Assembly (NCBI GenBank): GCA_019694395.1
Contig: JAIBCC010000009.1
Coordinates: forward strand, 62,001 to 126,000
Direction of reading: 5' to 3'
DNA: 64,000 nucleotides
Origin: Pyrinomonadaceae bacterium
Lineage (GTDB): Bacteria > Acidobacteriota > Blastocatellia > Pyrinomonadales > Pyrinomonadaceae
Shown piece after piece: positions 25,668-34,918 of this stretch. A model generated the notes under the pieces. It saw nothing but the letters and a program-made list of their open reading frames with translations. It had not been told where the DNA came from and searched no databases. How positions within the stretch are numbered: position 1 is the stretch's first letter; each line of letters begins with the position of its first letter. Both the position numbers and the translations under genes were made by a program.

Positions 25668-26052
25668 AGTCAGGTTTTTCTAAATACCAACTAAAAAGAG
25701 AGTCTTAAAATCTTATTGATAAAGTGAGATGTTATATTTTCAGTATTATCAAAGCCTTGCTTTCATAAAGGATTTGTTATTTTTTCATCACATCTGATTT
25801 CATTGCGATTAAAACTTGTTTTATTGTCTTCCGAACGCTGATTACTGCTTGACAGAGAAGCAAAATCTGCGAGAATATTTAGTTTTCTATGTCAAATCAA
25901 ATTCTCTTCATAATTAGATAAATTTTGTTACGTCTGTTTAAGAGTTTGCAACTTTTTTGGCAAAGAAGACATCTGAATTCACGCAAAAAACGAAAACTGC
26001 TTAGGTTTGAGTTTTGCAAATGATTGACAACAGCTTGGAGGAAAAGTTTTTA
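25668..26052. other. Gene-free interval with no recognised element
   Basis: I see no RNA gene, hairpin terminator or repeat here that I can support. The last 15 nt hold a GGAGG ribosome site at 26038-26042 for the next gene. Confidence 0.4.
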
Positions 26053-27372
26053 ATGAAAAACGTATTTAAGTTTTTAATTTTTGGAATGATGTTAGTTAGC
26101 GGATTTGCTATGACATCTTATGCACAGACACCGGAAGAGTGTCAGGCTATTTATGATAAGTTTCTGGCAAACAGAAAAGGTCCTGAACTCGAAAAATATA
26201 AAACGGCTCTTGCCTCTGGAAAAGAGTATCTCGAAAAATGTAAAGACGGGCAAGAAGATATAAAAGAGTATATAAATAAACAGCTTCCTAAAATCGAAAC
26301 TACCGTTCGGGATATGGAACTCTATGGTCGTTTTAACGATGCCGTTCCTAACAAAAAATGGGATGATGCTTTTGACAGCGGTCGCCAATTGATTGGTCTC
26401 TATCCTGATAATAGCCTTGATATTATGCTGATTTTGGCTTCGATCGGATTTGATAACGCTAATGCAAATCCGGCAGTTGATAAATACAACGGCGATGCCA
26501 TTAATTATGCCAAAATGGCTTTGCAAAAAATGGAAGCAGGAAAAACTTCGGAAACTTTCGGAGCATTTGCTTATACCTATAAGACCAAAGATTGTGCTGA
26601 TGGAAAATTAAATGCTACGGGTTGGATGAATTGGACGATTGGCAACATTATGTATTATCGCCAAAAACAAACCAAAGATGCTCTTCCGTATATTTATAAA
26701 GCATCTCAGGTAGGTTGCGAAACCATAAAGAATTCAGAAGTTTATCGCACGATCGGTGCCTGGTATATTGATGAATTCAAGAAGCTTGAAGATCAAAAGA
26801 ATGCTAAATATGATGAAATGACAAAGGCTTTTCAAACCGCAGAAGATGCTAAGAAAAATAACGCGCCTAATGCCGCAGATTTAGAAAAAGCAGCCAATGA
26901 TCTTAAAAAACAATATGATGATATTGCTGCTTTGCAAAAGGGTTATATGGAACGTGTCATGGATGCCTATGCCAGAGCTTATAAAGTTGTAAGTCCTAAG
27001 GCAGACCAGAAATACAAAGACTCATTGCTCAATAACGCCAAGAGATTCTATGGTTTCCGGTATAACAATGATATGAGCGGCTACGATGCTTGGTATTCAA
27101 AAGCTGTTGCAACTTCTTTTGTTGATCCGTCAACTCCGGTTGTTCCGGTTGTGGAAACAGCTCCGTCAACCACCGCAACACCAAGTGCAATGAATGTTTC
27201 GTCTGATTCGAATACTAATACAACAACCAACGATACCAGACCGAGAACTGCACCAACAACTACCGGCGCAACTACTAAACCGGCAGCAACTACAACAACT
27301 GCCAATTCAAATACAACGACTAAACCAGCCCCAGCTAAAAAGCCTGCTCCGAAAAAGAAAGGCACCCGTTAA
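26053..27372 (+). CDS. Exported helical-repeat protein with Thr/Pro-rich basic tail
   Basis: The start is the ATG at 26053, 11 nt after GGAGG, which gives a clean signal peptide (FKFLIFGMMLVSGFAMTSYA). The mature part to about residue 360 is alpha-helical, with TPR-like pairs (YAKMALQKMEAGKTSETFGAFAY, DALPYIYKASQVGC) and a coiled stretch rich in Lys/Asp. The last 75 residues are low-complexity Thr/Asn/Pro/Ala, ending in PAPKKKGTR, as in peptidoglycan- or envelope-associated tails. It is not a family I can name. A terminator follows at once. Confidence 0.75.
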   Translation: MKNVFKFLIFGMMLVSGFAMTSYAQTPEECQAIYDKFLANRKGPELEKYKTALASGKEYLEKCKDGQEDIKEYINKQLPKIETTVRDMELYGRFNDAVPNKKWDDAFDSGRQLIGLYPDNSLDIMLILASIGFDNANANPAVDKYNGDAINYAKMALQKMEAGKTSETFGAFAYTYKTKDCADGKLNATGWMNWTIGNIMYYRQKQTKDALPYIYKASQVGCETIKNSEVYRTIGAWYIDEFKKLEDQKNAKYDEMTKAFQTAEDAKKNNAPNAADLEKAANDLKKQYDDIAALQKGYMERVMDAYARAYKVVSPKADQKYKDSLLNNAKRFYGFRYNNDMSGYDAWYSKAVATSFVDPSTPVVPVVETAPSTTATPSAMNVSSDSNTNTTTNDTRPRTAPTTTGATTKPAATTTTANSNTTTKPAPAKKPAPKKKGTR

Positions 27373-27403
27373 TCAAAAGCTAAGCAGTTTTTGGAATCCT
27401 GAA

Positions 27404-27443
27404 AGGTCGGACGTTCAAATAAACGTTCGGCTTTTCTTTTTTT
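27404..27443 (+). terminator. Rho-independent terminator
   Basis: CGGACGTT pairs with AACGTTCG (one G-T pair) around a short loop, followed by GCTTTTCTTTTTTT. It lies 30 nt after the stop at 27372. Confidence 0.75.
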
Positions 27444-27470
27444 CCAAGTTTTCTATAAAATTAGCTTTTG

Positions 27471-28193
27471 ATGTCTAAAACTATTGCAAAACTTGAACAG
27501 CTTCTTGGTTATCAGTTTAAAGATTCTGATTTGCTTGAGCGTGCGTTAACGCATCGTTCGTGGGCGTATGAAAAAATTCCCGTCGGAACGGAAGAGGAAA
27601 TTCGGGCTTTGCAAAATGAATCACTTGAATTTGTTGGTGATGCAGTGCTGGGAATGGCAGTGGTGGAATATCTTTTTAACAAATATCCGAATGCCAGCGA
27701 AGGTGAATTAACTTTGATGAAGCATCGTCTTGTCAGCACCGAAACTTTGGCTAAAAATAGTCAAAAACTAAACTTGGGAGATTTTCTAAAAGTCGGACGA
27801 GGCGAGGAAAAAACGGGCGGACGGCGTAAACAGGCTCTTTTAGCCGATACGATGGAAGCCATAATCGCTGCCGTTTTTTTTGATACCGGTTACATCTCTG
27901 CCCGAAATTTTGTTCATAAAATCTTGGCGGACGATTTTCGCGAGATTACACCGACTTCTTCGCTTGATTACAAAACTTTGCTGCAGGAAACCCTGCAAGC
28001 ACAAAAACATGCTGCACCGACTTACAATGTCATAAAAATCGAAGGTCCGCCGCATAAACGAGTATTCTCGGTTGAAGCAATTTGGAACGGAGATCGGGTC
28101 GAAGCACAAGGTTCTTCGATAAAATCGGCGGAAATGGCAGCGGCAAATTTAGCCTTGCAGAAACTTAATTCTGCCGGCAACGTAAAAAAATAG
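27471..28193 (+). CDS. rnc: Ribonuclease III
   Basis: This 240-residue protein is taken from the ATG at 27471. The catalytic signature NESLEFVGDAVLG lies near residue 50, with the second acidic cluster in LADTMEAIIAAVFFD, and the C-terminal double-stranded RNA-binding domain (DYKTLLQETLQAQKHAAPTY to KSAEMAAANLAL). It cuts structured RNA, including rRNA precursors. It stands just before lepB, a gene pair common in many bacteria. Confidence 0.97.
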   Translation: MSKTIAKLEQLLGYQFKDSDLLERALTHRSWAYEKIPVGTEEEIRALQNESLEFVGDAVLGMAVVEYLFNKYPNASEGELTLMKHRLVSTETLAKNSQKLNLGDFLKVGRGEEKTGGRRKQALLADTMEAIIAAVFFDTGYISARNFVHKILADDFREITPTSSLDYKTLLQETLQAQKHAAPTYNVIKIEGPPHKRVFSVEAIWNGDRVEAQGSSIKSAEMAAANLALQKLNSAGNVKK

Positions 28194-28330
28194 AGAACTT
28201 TTTGTTTTTTGGACGAAAATAAATTCAATAAACAGATTTTTAAAATCTTTGGTGGTAAAATAGAAAGCTATTTTAAAATTTCATCAATATCCATCGCTGA
28301 TTTGTGGATAATTTGGCTTTATAATTTGAA

Positions 28331-29167
28331 ATGAGTAAAAAAGAAAACGAAAAAGAAGAAATTCACCAGAAAAAAACGATTGCGCCTCCGAAAAGCCTTT
28401 TTCGGGAATATTTTGAATCATTTGTCACTACGCTGATAATGGCGATTTTCGGAATGACCTTTATTTTGCAGGCAGTTACTGTTCCAACCGGGTCAATGCA
28501 GAACACCATTTTGATCGGTGATTATCTTTTGGTCAACAAATTTATCTTTGCACCGGGCGGAAAACCGATTCCGTTTTTGCCTCAGCGCGAAATTCAGCGC
28601 GGAGACATTATCGTGTTCAAATATCCGGGTAACAAAGTCCATCCCGAAAAGGACGCAGAACGTAATCCGCCGATCATTCCTTATCAGGTCAATTACGTTA
28701 AACGAGTGATCGGAATGCCGGGAGATAAAATAGAGTTTCGCGGCAATCAAGTTTTTATCAATGACCAACTTTTGCCGGAACATCGTGTAATTGGTGATTC
28801 ACCCAGTCGCAATCAGCAAGCAGCCCTGAAAACTAAAGAATTTGAGCCGCGCCAGCCTGACCAAAAATATGATGTGTATTACAGTGAATACACGATGAAA
28901 ATGGTTCAGAATAAAGAAAAAATGGACAACGGAGGCTATGAGTTCGCAGTTCCGGGCAAACCGATGAAAGTTCCTGATGACAGCTATTTTGTGATGGGAG
29001 ATAGCCGCGATAATAGCGAAGACAGCCGCTATTGGGGATTTGTTCATCGTGATTTGATCATTGGTCGGGCGATGTTCGTTTATTGGTCTTGTGACCGGAG
29101 CCAAGGTTCGATGCTGAGCTGTATTACGAGTCCGCGATTTGACCGCATCGGAAAAATGATCAGGTAA
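28331..29167 (+). CDS. lepB: Signal peptidase I
   Basis: This 278-residue membrane protease has an N-terminal cytoplasmic basic stretch, one membrane anchor (FVTTLIMAIFGMTFILQ), nucleophile Ser55 in PTGSMQNT, general-base Lys124 in YVKRVIGMPG, and the conserved box MGDSRDNSEDSRYWG. It removes Sec and Tat signal peptides, so it is a possible processing enzyme for the AxA sites in the PqqD-fusion proteins. Confidence 0.97.
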   Translation: MSKKENEKEEIHQKKTIAPPKSLFREYFESFVTTLIMAIFGMTFILQAVTVPTGSMQNTILIGDYLLVNKFIFAPGGKPIPFLPQREIQRGDIIVFKYPGNKVHPEKDAERNPPIIPYQVNYVKRVIGMPGDKIEFRGNQVFINDQLLPEHRVIGDSPSRNQQAALKTKEFEPRQPDQKYDVYYSEYTMKMVQNKEKMDNGGYEFAVPGKPMKVPDDSYFVMGDSRDNSEDSRYWGFVHRDLIIGRAMFVYWSCDRSQGSMLSCITSPRFDRIGKMIR

Positions 29168-29188
29168 TTCTGAATTTTAATCTATTGA

Positions 29189-29219
29189 CGCAGAGGCACA
29201 AAAATCTTGTGTTTCTGCG
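29189..29219 (+). terminator. Hairpin between lepB and psuG
   Basis: CGCAGAGGCACA pairs with TGTGTTTCTGCG with small irregularities and is followed by a T-rich stretch. It is likely a terminator of lepB or an attenuating hairpin before psuG. Confidence 0.5.
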
Positions 29220-29233
29220 ATTTAATTTTTGCA

Positions 29234-30142
29234 ATGAAATTTAAATTTAATGAAGAAGTAGAAAATGCGCTCAAAACCAAACAGCCAATTGTAGCACTCG
29301 AATCAACCGTGATTGCTCACGGTTTGCCGCACCCGCATAATATCGAAACAGCGGAAAATTTAGAAAATATTGTCCGTGAAAATGGCGCGGTTCCTGCCAC
29401 CATCGCCGTTTTCGACGGAAAATTTTGCGTTGGATTGGATAAGGAACAGCTAAATATTCTTGCGACGGACAAAAATATCCGCAAAATCTCAAGGCGTGAT
29501 TTGCCGATTGCTGTTGCTCAAAAAATAAATTGCGCGACAACTGTTGCAACGACAATGTTCATCGCTCATCGTGCTGGAATTAAGGTTTTTGCCACCGGCG
29601 GAATCGGCGGAGTTCATCGCGGAACTTTGCCCGACATTTCGGCAGATTTACCCGAATTAGCCAATACGCCGATGATTGTCGTTTGCGCCGGTGCCAAAAT
29701 CGTTTTGGATTTGCCTTCGACGCGCGAATGGCTCGAAACCAACGGCGTTTCAATTCTCGGCTGGCAATGTGACGAACTACCCGCTTTTTATTCACGTTCA
29801 AGCGGTTTATCCATTGACGAAAGAGTTGAAACAGCCGAAGAAGTCGCCCGAATCGCCTGTGCCCGTGATTATTTGAAAATGCCGAACGCAATTCTTTTAA
29901 CCGCCCCTGTTCCGCCAGAATTTGAAGTTCCACGCGAAAAACTGGAAGCAATTTTAGCCTCCGCTTTATCCGAAGCTGAGCAGCAAAAGATACTTGGCAA
30001 AGAGGTTACGCCGTTTTTGCTTGCCAAAATGTCAGCCGAAAGCAAAGGCGAAACCTTAAAAGCCAATATTGCACTTTTAGAAAATAATGCCAAAATTGCT
30101 GCACAGGTAGCAGTAGCAGTTGGCAGTGACAGTAGGCAATAG
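29234..30142 (+). CDS. psuG: Pseudouridine-5'-phosphate glycosidase
   Basis: This is a 302-residue protein from the ATG at 29234. Diagnostic segments are ALESTVIAHGLPHPHN, the lysine-containing CVGLDKEQL, FATGGIGGVHRG, VVCAGAKIVLDLPSTREWLE and WQCDELPAFYSRSSG. The enzyme reversibly splits pseudouridine 5'-phosphate into uracil and ribose 5-phosphate. The usual partner, the kinase psuK, is not in the window. Confidence 0.95.
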   Translation: MKFKFNEEVENALKTKQPIVALESTVIAHGLPHPHNIETAENLENIVRENGAVPATIAVFDGKFCVGLDKEQLNILATDKNIRKISRRDLPIAVAQKINCATTVATTMFIAHRAGIKVFATGGIGGVHRGTLPDISADLPELANTPMIVVCAGAKIVLDLPSTREWLETNGVSILGWQCDELPAFYSRSSGLSIDERVETAEEVARIACARDYLKMPNAILLTAPVPPEFEVPREKLEAILASALSEAEQQKILGKEVTPFLLAKMSAESKGETLKANIALLENNAKIAAQVAVAVGSDSRQ

Positions 30143-30230
30143 GTAGTGGCAGTAGCCGCGTTGGTAATAATCACAATAGTAAAGTTTCACTTAAACTGCT
30201 AACTGCCCCTGCAACTGCCTACTGTTTAAC
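30110..30230. repeat. GGCAGTAG-type degenerate tandem repeats at the psuG 3' end
   Basis: Units like GCAGTAG, GCAATAG and GTAGTGG run from the last codons of psuG to about 30170. The reverse complement type (AACTGC/CTACTG) follows at 30196-30226, so the two halves can fold together between convergent genes. Confidence 0.5.
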
Positions 30231-30962
30231 CGGCTTCATTTTTTCATTAAGCGAATCTAAACGTTTTTTTGCCTCAGCTGCTTCATTACTTTTGGGATAT
30301 TTGGCAATAATCTCTCGCCAAACTGTGCCGTCATAATGATAAAGTTTTGCCGAAGCATTGAACCAGAAACTGATTCCAAGTTTGCGGTAACGATCTAAAC
30401 TGGAATAGTTCAAATAAAAACTGTGAAGCGGTGCGCCCGTGACAGACATTTCGTTCCGGTCAAGCTGACGAGTCGCATCACGCGAAAGTTTTAGTGTAGC
30501 TTCCTCAGCTAAATCTCCTAAAAGTAATAAAATAGCCGGACGCAAAAGGGAATTGGGAAAATTATCCAAAAAGATTGAGGCACGTTCAATTTTTTCAAAA
30601 CCCTCCGACGCTTGCACCAGTTTTACCAATCGCTCATCATCACCGCGTTTGTTTTTGCTGATGACAGCTTCGGCTTGCACCCAACCGTAATTTTTCGGCG
30701 GCACGATGACCCGATAAAAAGTTACTCCGTCAGTTTGTTTTGAACCTGAGATTGCCAAAACCCGTCCGGTTCGCATCCTTTGAATCGAATCCGCATAAAG
30801 ACTTGGCTGTTCGCGCAAAACGGCTAAGCGTTCATCAATCACAATTGCCGTATTTGGTTTTTCAGGTTGTTTAATAGGTAAAGTTCGACGTTTATTCTGA
30901 GCTTGAGTCAGGGAGACGAAAGCGAGAAAAACAAAAGGGATTAAGAATATTGAGCGTTTCAT
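30219..30962 (-). CDS. Exported SH3-like domain protein
   Basis: The start is the ATG at 30962, which follows GGAGGAGCTT and gives a signal peptide (SIFLIPFVFLAFVSLTQA); 247 residues. Residues about 40-105 look like a bacterial SH3 domain (LAVLREQPSLYADSIQRMRTGRVLAISG ... YRVIVPPKNYGWVQAEAV). The rest is helical with a C-terminal TPR-like end (WREIIAKYPKSNEAAEAKKRL). It probably binds cell wall or partner proteins. It is upstream of no clear partner; ruvC lies 158 nt before it in the same direction. Confidence 0.75.
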   Translation of the reverse strand: MKRSIFLIPFVFLAFVSLTQAQNKRRTLPIKQPEKPNTAIVIDERLAVLREQPSLYADSIQRMRTGRVLAISGSKQTDGVTFYRVIVPPKNYGWVQAEAVISKNKRGDDERLVKLVQASEGFEKIERASIFLDNFPNSLLRPAILLLLGDLAEEATLKLSRDATRQLDRNEMSVTGAPLHSFYLNYSSLDRYRKLGISFWFNASAKLYHYDGTVWREIIAKYPKSNEAAEAKKRLDSLNEKMKPVKQ

Positions 30963-31010
30963 AAGCTCCTCCTTTTTTATGGGATTATTTTTAAGGGGGG
31001 CATTTTGGCA

Positions 31011-31124
31011 GAAAGGCAAAAGTAAAAAGGTAAAAGGCAAAATCAGAACCAAATTACTTTCTCTAATCCGCTAAAAACATATTCTAAATAGACTTGAGAC
31101 CTGAGACTTTGGACTTCAGACTAT
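31011..31124. repeat. Two sets of degenerate 7-nt repeats
   Basis: Positions 31011-31043 repeat GGTAAAA/GGCAAAA-type units. Positions 31091-31124 repeat GACTTGA, GACCTGA, GACTTTG, GACTTCA: four 7-nt units in register. Confidence 0.55.
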
Positions 31125-31624
31125 TTTTTAATTGCTAACTTGATTTTATTTTGCACGCCTGCGTGATGAAAATGGCAAATTGCAATTGCCAGAGCATCAG
31201 CTGCATCGTGCGGTTGGGGGGCAGTTTTCATCCGCAAAAGCAGACGAACCATTTCTTGAACCTGATGTTTTTCGGCGTTTCCGTAGCCGACTACCGTTTG
31301 TTTGATAAGACGGGGAGCGTATTCGGCAATCTCGATTCCGGCTTTTTCGCCAGCCAGCATCACGACTCCGCGAACTTGACCGAGCTTGAGGGCAACGCTG
31401 ACATTCGTGGCGTAAAATGCTTCTTCGATGGAAAGAACATCAGGCTGATGCTTCCAGATAACATCAGCTACGCCATCAAAAATTTTCAACAGACGTTTGG
31501 AAAATTTCTCTTTGGGCGAGGATTTGACAGTGCCGTAATCAACTAAATTGTATTTTAGTCCGCTGCCTTCGACCACGCCCCAGCCGAGCGTTTCACTTCC
31601 CGGATCAATTCCTAAAACTTTCAT
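31121..31624 (-). CDS. ruvC: Holliday junction resolvase RuvC
   Basis: This 167-residue protein has catalytic acids in LGIDPGSETLGWG (Asp7), SIEEAFYATN (Glu) and QPHDAADALAIAICH (the C-terminal Asp pair). It cuts four-way DNA junctions during recombination repair. It is near yebC, a common neighbour, though here a secreted-protein gene has come between them. Confidence 0.97.
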   Translation of the reverse strand: MKVLGIDPGSETLGWGVVEGSGLKYNLVDYGTVKSSPKEKFSKRLLKIFDGVADVIWKHQPDVLSIEEAFYATNVSVALKLGQVRGVVMLAGEKAGIEIAEYAPRLIKQTVVGYGNAEKHQVQEMVRLLLRMKTAPQPHDAADALAIAICHFHHAGVQNKIKLAIKK

Positions 31625-31692
31625 CTAAACACTCGGTAAAACTAGAAACAGGTTGATTATCTATAAGTTACAGAAAAATTGCAAACTGTGAT

Positions 31693-32271
31693 CTATCTTT
31701 GTGTGACTTCGCGTTTGAGGACTACAACTAACTCTTTTCCGCCAAAAGCAGTTTGACCGGTAGTGATTCCGGCGAAAACAAAATTTCCTCCGCCGACTTC
31801 GTTGAGTTCTTTTTGCATAGTAGAAGTTTTAGAAGTAGCGAGCAGTTTATATTCAAAGGTTCGTTTGATCATTTGAGTGTCTTTTTCCAGAATTACCACG
31901 ACTTCCTGCCCGCCGAAAGTAGTTTCAAAAACGGTTTGACCACGATATTCAAATCCGTTATTTCCGGCTTCGTTTAATTCCTTTTGCATCGTCGAAGTCC
32001 GCTGAGTTGCCAGCAATTTGTATTGAAAACGTCCGCCGGAATTGCCGTCATTAGACATTACGATTACGGTTTCTTTGCCACCGAATGCGGTTTCTCCGCC
32101 CGAAACGCCTTCAAAACGAAATCCGGCAGCGGCAGCCTGATTCATTTCTTTTTCGGCAGTTGAGGTTTTATTGGTCGCTACGATTTTAAATTGACCTTGG
32201 GCTGAAACTCCGAAAGCGGAAAACGCCAAAACACAAACAGATATTGCTAAAGATAAAACTAATTTTTTCAT
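31693..32271 (-). CDS. Exported protein with three tandem 50-residue repeats
   Basis: The start at 32271 follows GGAGAAAAT and gives a signal peptide ([21 protein letters not shown]). The mature part is three copies of one unit: F(K/Q/E)YKLLAT-x-(K/R)[11 protein letters not shown]4-GFxFxGxTxxxTxFGG(K/Q)E-x-VVVLxx. Each looks like a small alpha/beta fold, similar in pattern to DUF4177 proteins. The role is unknown. It is between yebC and ruvC. Confidence 0.8.
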   Translation of the reverse strand: MKKLVLSLAISVCVLAFSAFGVSAQGQFKIVATNKTSTAEKEMNQAAAAGFRFEGVSGGETAFGGKETVIVMSNDGNSGGRFQYKLLATQRTSTMQKELNEAGNNGFEYRGQTVFETTFGGQEVVVILEKDTQMIKRTFEYKLLATSKTSTMQKELNEVGGGNFVFAGITTGQTAFGGKELVVVLKREVTQR

Positions 32272-32412
32272 ATTTTCTCCTGATTTTTTGAACGTAAAAT
32301 GGGTTGCGATTTGTTCGACACCAATCAACTCAAATTGGTTGCTTAAAAAAAATAGGGTGCAGTTTTTTATCAACTTCACCCCTTTGTTAAAAATCTAAGT
32401 TTTGCCTTTTAC

Positions 32413-33153
32413 TTATTCATAAGCCGATTCGTCAATATCAAAATTGGCGTATAGATTTTGCACATCATCATTGTCGTCAATGGCATCGTAAAGTTTAAGC
32501 ATTTTCTTGGCATCGTCGCCTTCGAGCTTGATGTAATTTTGCGGAATCATCGAAATTTCGGCGGACTGCATTTCAATTCCGGCTTTTTGCAGGGCTTCGT
32601 GAACATCGTTAAAAGCATCCGGCGAAGTATAAATCTCAAAAACATCGCCTTCGTCCTGCATATCGTCCGCGCCTGCTTCGAGTGCGAGTTCAAACAATTC
32701 ATCTTCGCTTTTAACCGATTTATCCACGATAATCAAGCCTTTTTTGTCGAACATCCACGCCACGGAACCTGCTTCGCCCAAATTCCCGCCGTTTTTCGAG
32801 AAAAGGTGACGCAATTCAGCAACAGTTCGATTACGATTATCGGTCATTGTTTCAACCAAAACCGCAACACCGCCGATGCCGTAGCCTTCGTAGGTAATTT
32901 CTTCGTAATTTACGCCTTCTAACTCACCTGTTCCGCGTTTGATTGCCCGGTCAATGGTGTCGTTGGGCATATTCATACCTTTGGCATCATTAACGACTTT
33001 TCTGAGCCGTGCGTTTGAATCAATGTCGCCGCCTCCGCCGGTGCGAGCCGCAACTGTGATCTCTTTGATAAGTTTGGTAAAAATCTTTCCGCGTTTGGCA
33101 TCTAACGCGCCTTTTTTGTGTTTGATTGTATGCCACTTACTGTGTCCTGACAT
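32413..33153 (-). CDS. yebC: YebC/PmpR-family protein
   Basis: This 246-residue protein shows strong family signatures: [23 protein letters not shown] at the start, [12 protein letters not shown], and [19 protein letters not shown]. Older annotation makes it a transcription regulator; more recent work links the family to translation at difficult sequences. It is cytoplasmic. The C terminus ends in an acidic tail ([19 protein letters not shown]). Confidence 0.96.
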   Translation of the reverse strand: MSGHSKWHTIKHKKGALDAKRGKIFTKLIKEITVAARTGGGGDIDSNARLRKVVNDAKGMNMPNDTIDRAIKRGTGELEGVNYEEITYEGYGIGGVAVLVETMTDNRNRTVAELRHLFSKNGGNLGEAGSVAWMFDKKGLIIVDKSVKSEDELFELALEAGADDMQDEGDVFEIYTSPDAFNDVHEALQKAGIEMQSAEISMIPQNYIKLEGDDAKKMLKLYDAIDDNDDVQNLYANFDIDESAYE

Positions 33154-33317
33154 TTGATAATAACCTTCAAAATTATTGTTTTCTTAAAATTTGTAAAAAG
33201 AGAATATACCACGCCGCAAAATTTATCCGCAAATTCATTGATTTTTTTATTAAATAAGTTAGAATTAGGACATCCTTTCAATCCTTAAAATTAATTCAAT
33301 AAAAAAGAATCTTATTT

Positions 33318-33941
33318 ATGATAAATGTCCCTGTAAGTCGTAAATCCAATATAGTTGTTCAAGAACTTGAAAACGAAATCTTGATCTACGATTTAAGTAT
33401 CAATAAAGCCCTTTGTTTAAATCAAACCGCAGCTTTAGTTTATCAACTCTGCGACGGAACCAGGACGGTTTCCGAAATCAGCCGTCTAATGAGTAAAAAG
33501 CTCAAAACCATTGTTAGCGAAGAACTCGTTTTACTTGCTCTGAGCGATCTCAAAAAAAATAACTTGCTTGAAAGCAGTAAAGAAACTCCTGATTTTTTGC
33601 TAAATATCTCAAGACGCGAAGTTGCTAAAAAAGTTGGATTAGCTTCGCTTGTCGCACTGCCGGTAATTGCTTCGGTAGTTGCCCCAAGCTCAATAATGGC
33701 ACAATCAACCGGACTTGCGCTTAATAGTCCTTGCAATGCCCCCGGACAATGCCAGACAGGTAATTGCACCATCTTTAGTATGCTTTGCTGTGTGTCTGGG
33801 GTTGATCCCGGTGCCACCAGCAGCGATACTTGCACTGCTCCGGGAAGCTGTCCGAGTTTCAGTTCTTTTTGCTGCAGCGGAATGATCGCGGATTCATTAC
33901 TCCCCTGCTCCGGCGGCGGAACTACGTGTGTCTGTGTGTAG
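33318..33941 (+). CDS. PqqD domain - Tat-like segment - Cys-rich tail protein A
   Basis: This 207-residue protein has three parts. Residues 1-85 match the PqqD fold (NIVVQELENEILIYDLSINKALCLNQ...YQLCDGTRTVSEI). Residues 97-128 hold a twin-arginine-like motif SRREVAKK, a hydrophobic run and a possible cleavage site before QS (SIMA). Residues 129-207 carry 12 cysteines, with two CC pairs and a CVC end. In known systems PqqD binds the leader of a peptide that a radical-SAM enzyme modifies. Here the binding domain is joined to what looks like an exported Cys-rich product. A signal motif this far from the N terminus is unusual. The start follows a weak ribosome site. Confidence 0.85.
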   Translation: MINVPVSRKSNIVVQELENEILIYDLSINKALCLNQTAALVYQLCDGTRTVSEISRLMSKKLKTIVSEELVLLALSDLKKNNLLESSKETPDFLLNISRREVAKKVGLASLVALPVIASVVAPSSIMAQSTGLALNSPCNAPGQCQTGNCTIFSMLCCVSGVDPGATSSDTCTAPGSCPSFSSFCCSGMIADSLLPCSGGGTTCVCV

Positions 33942-33981
33942 AATCAAATTTAGGCTTATTCAAGTCAGGCGACCCAAATGA

Positions 33982-34009
33982 AAAAGGCTGGCGATCAGAC
34001 CAACCTTTT
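33982..34009 (+). terminator. Terminator after PqqD-fusion gene A
   Basis: AAAAGG-C-TGG pairs with CCA-A-CCTTTT around an 8-nt loop, ending in TTTTGT. It lies 40 nt after the stop. Confidence 0.65.
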
Positions 34010-34164
34010 GTATTCAGCTAAATTATAGTTTTGCAAGTTTAAATTCTAATTCGTAACTAAAGAACAAATAAGTAAATAAATAACTTATTACAGAGATAAA
34101 AATATATTAAATCTCAAGTTGAAACCGTGAGTTGCATCACAAAGGATAAATTTTTTTTAGACTT

Positions 34165-34347
34165 TTAATTAAGTTCGCCATTACGTTTGGCTTGTAAGAC
34201 GATCTTAAGAATTTTTCGCTGAACTTGCGGATTATCTAATTGTTTCAAAAGATATTCCAGAAAATCTTTTTCAGAAATAAAAGCATCCGAATTTTGATTT
34301 GCTTGACCTTTTTTAGAGAAATTTTCTTTATCTGTTTTTTCACTCAT
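34165..34347 (-). CDS. Small hypothetical protein
   Basis: Taking the ATG at 34347, this is 60 residues: a polar N-terminal half and a helical end (KDFLEYLLKQLDNPQVQRKIL) rich in Lys. No motif is recognised. It lies alone on the reverse strand between PqqD-fusion gene A and the broken copy. Its reality is uncertain. Confidence 0.4.
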   Translation of the reverse strand: MSEKTDKENFSKKGQANQNSDAFISEKDFLEYLLKQLDNPQVQRKILKIVLQAKRNGELN

Positions 34348-34469
34348 AGAACTATTTTGACAGGAAAACTTTATCAACTCAAAAACTGTCAATACTTTTC
34401 AAACTAAGTCAAAAACACAATAGTTAAGCTGAAAATCATTTCATTCAATTTCATTCCCCAAATAATTTT

Positions 34470-34518
34470 TTTCAAGCGATGGCTGTTTTCGTTCAACTTT
34501 CCTGTTAATAAATATGGA
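34470..34518 (+). promoter_or_regulatory. Duplicated upstream region of the broken PqqD gene
   Basis: These 49 nt match 34855-34903, upstream of the intact gene C, with about nine mismatches. The best-kept part is TTTTCGTTCAA and GTTAATAAATAT. The duplication therefore took the promoter region with the gene. Confidence 0.6.
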
Positions 34519-34579
34519 ATGAGATTGCTATTTGTCATTTCAGAAAATTACTGGTAAAAATATCAAAATAAAAATAAAT

Positions 34580-34800
34580 ATGGATGTCTCCAAAACGAGA
34601 AACGAAAATATCGTTGTGCAGGAGATGGCTGCGGAATTATTGATCTACGTTTTGAAAACAAATAAAGCATTTTGTCTGGACGAAACGAGTGCTTTAATTT
34701 ACCAGTTTTGCAATAGGTAAAGTAGTGTGGCATTTAATGAAACAATGGAGCAATCAAGCAGCCGGAATTTGATTTGGTTCGCCTTGGATAATTGGTTGGC
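34580..34800 (+). pseudogene. Decayed PqqD-fusion gene
   Basis: From the ATG at 34580 the first 46 codons match gene C closely (TRNENIVVQEM, NKAFCLDETSALIYQFC) and then end in a stop at 34718-34720. Further on, 34765-34795 still resembles the paralogues' EDLVWLALDN region in a shifted frame, but no Tat-like segment or Cys-rich tail is left. The first 34 residues of the PqqD domain are still readable, so decay is recent or the short product is kept. Confidence 0.75.
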
Positions 34801-34854
34801 GAATAGTCAACTTTCTCTATATTTTAAAAATATTCACAAAATCAAAAAAAATAT

Positions 34855-34903
34855 TTTCGCCCGATGATAGTTTTCGTTCAATTTTCCCGTTAATAAATAT
34901 AGA
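34855..34903 (+). promoter_or_regulatory. Candidate promoter region of PqqD-fusion gene C
   Basis: This is the second copy of the 49-nt upstream sequence. Its part TTTTCGTTCAA...GTTAATAAA also resembles 48170-48205, before the zinc-ribbon gene, which supports a shared control signal. It ends with an AGAGGA ribosome site. Confidence 0.5.
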
Positions 34904-34918
34904 GGAAAAAATTTATCT

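Noticed and set aside
25668..26052. Riboswitch or small RNA in the gap after the LytTR gene
   Set aside because: No conserved aptamer sequence or stable stem with terminator could be made out by eye.
27081..27365. Long hydrophobic frame antisense to the Thr/Pro-rich tail of the gene at 26053
   Set aside because: Val/Gly/Ala-rich reading is the expected antisense of ACN/GCN codon runs; there is no ribosome site.
29189..29219. Riboswitch before psuG
   Set aside because: Only one simple hairpin is present, better explained as a terminator of lepB.
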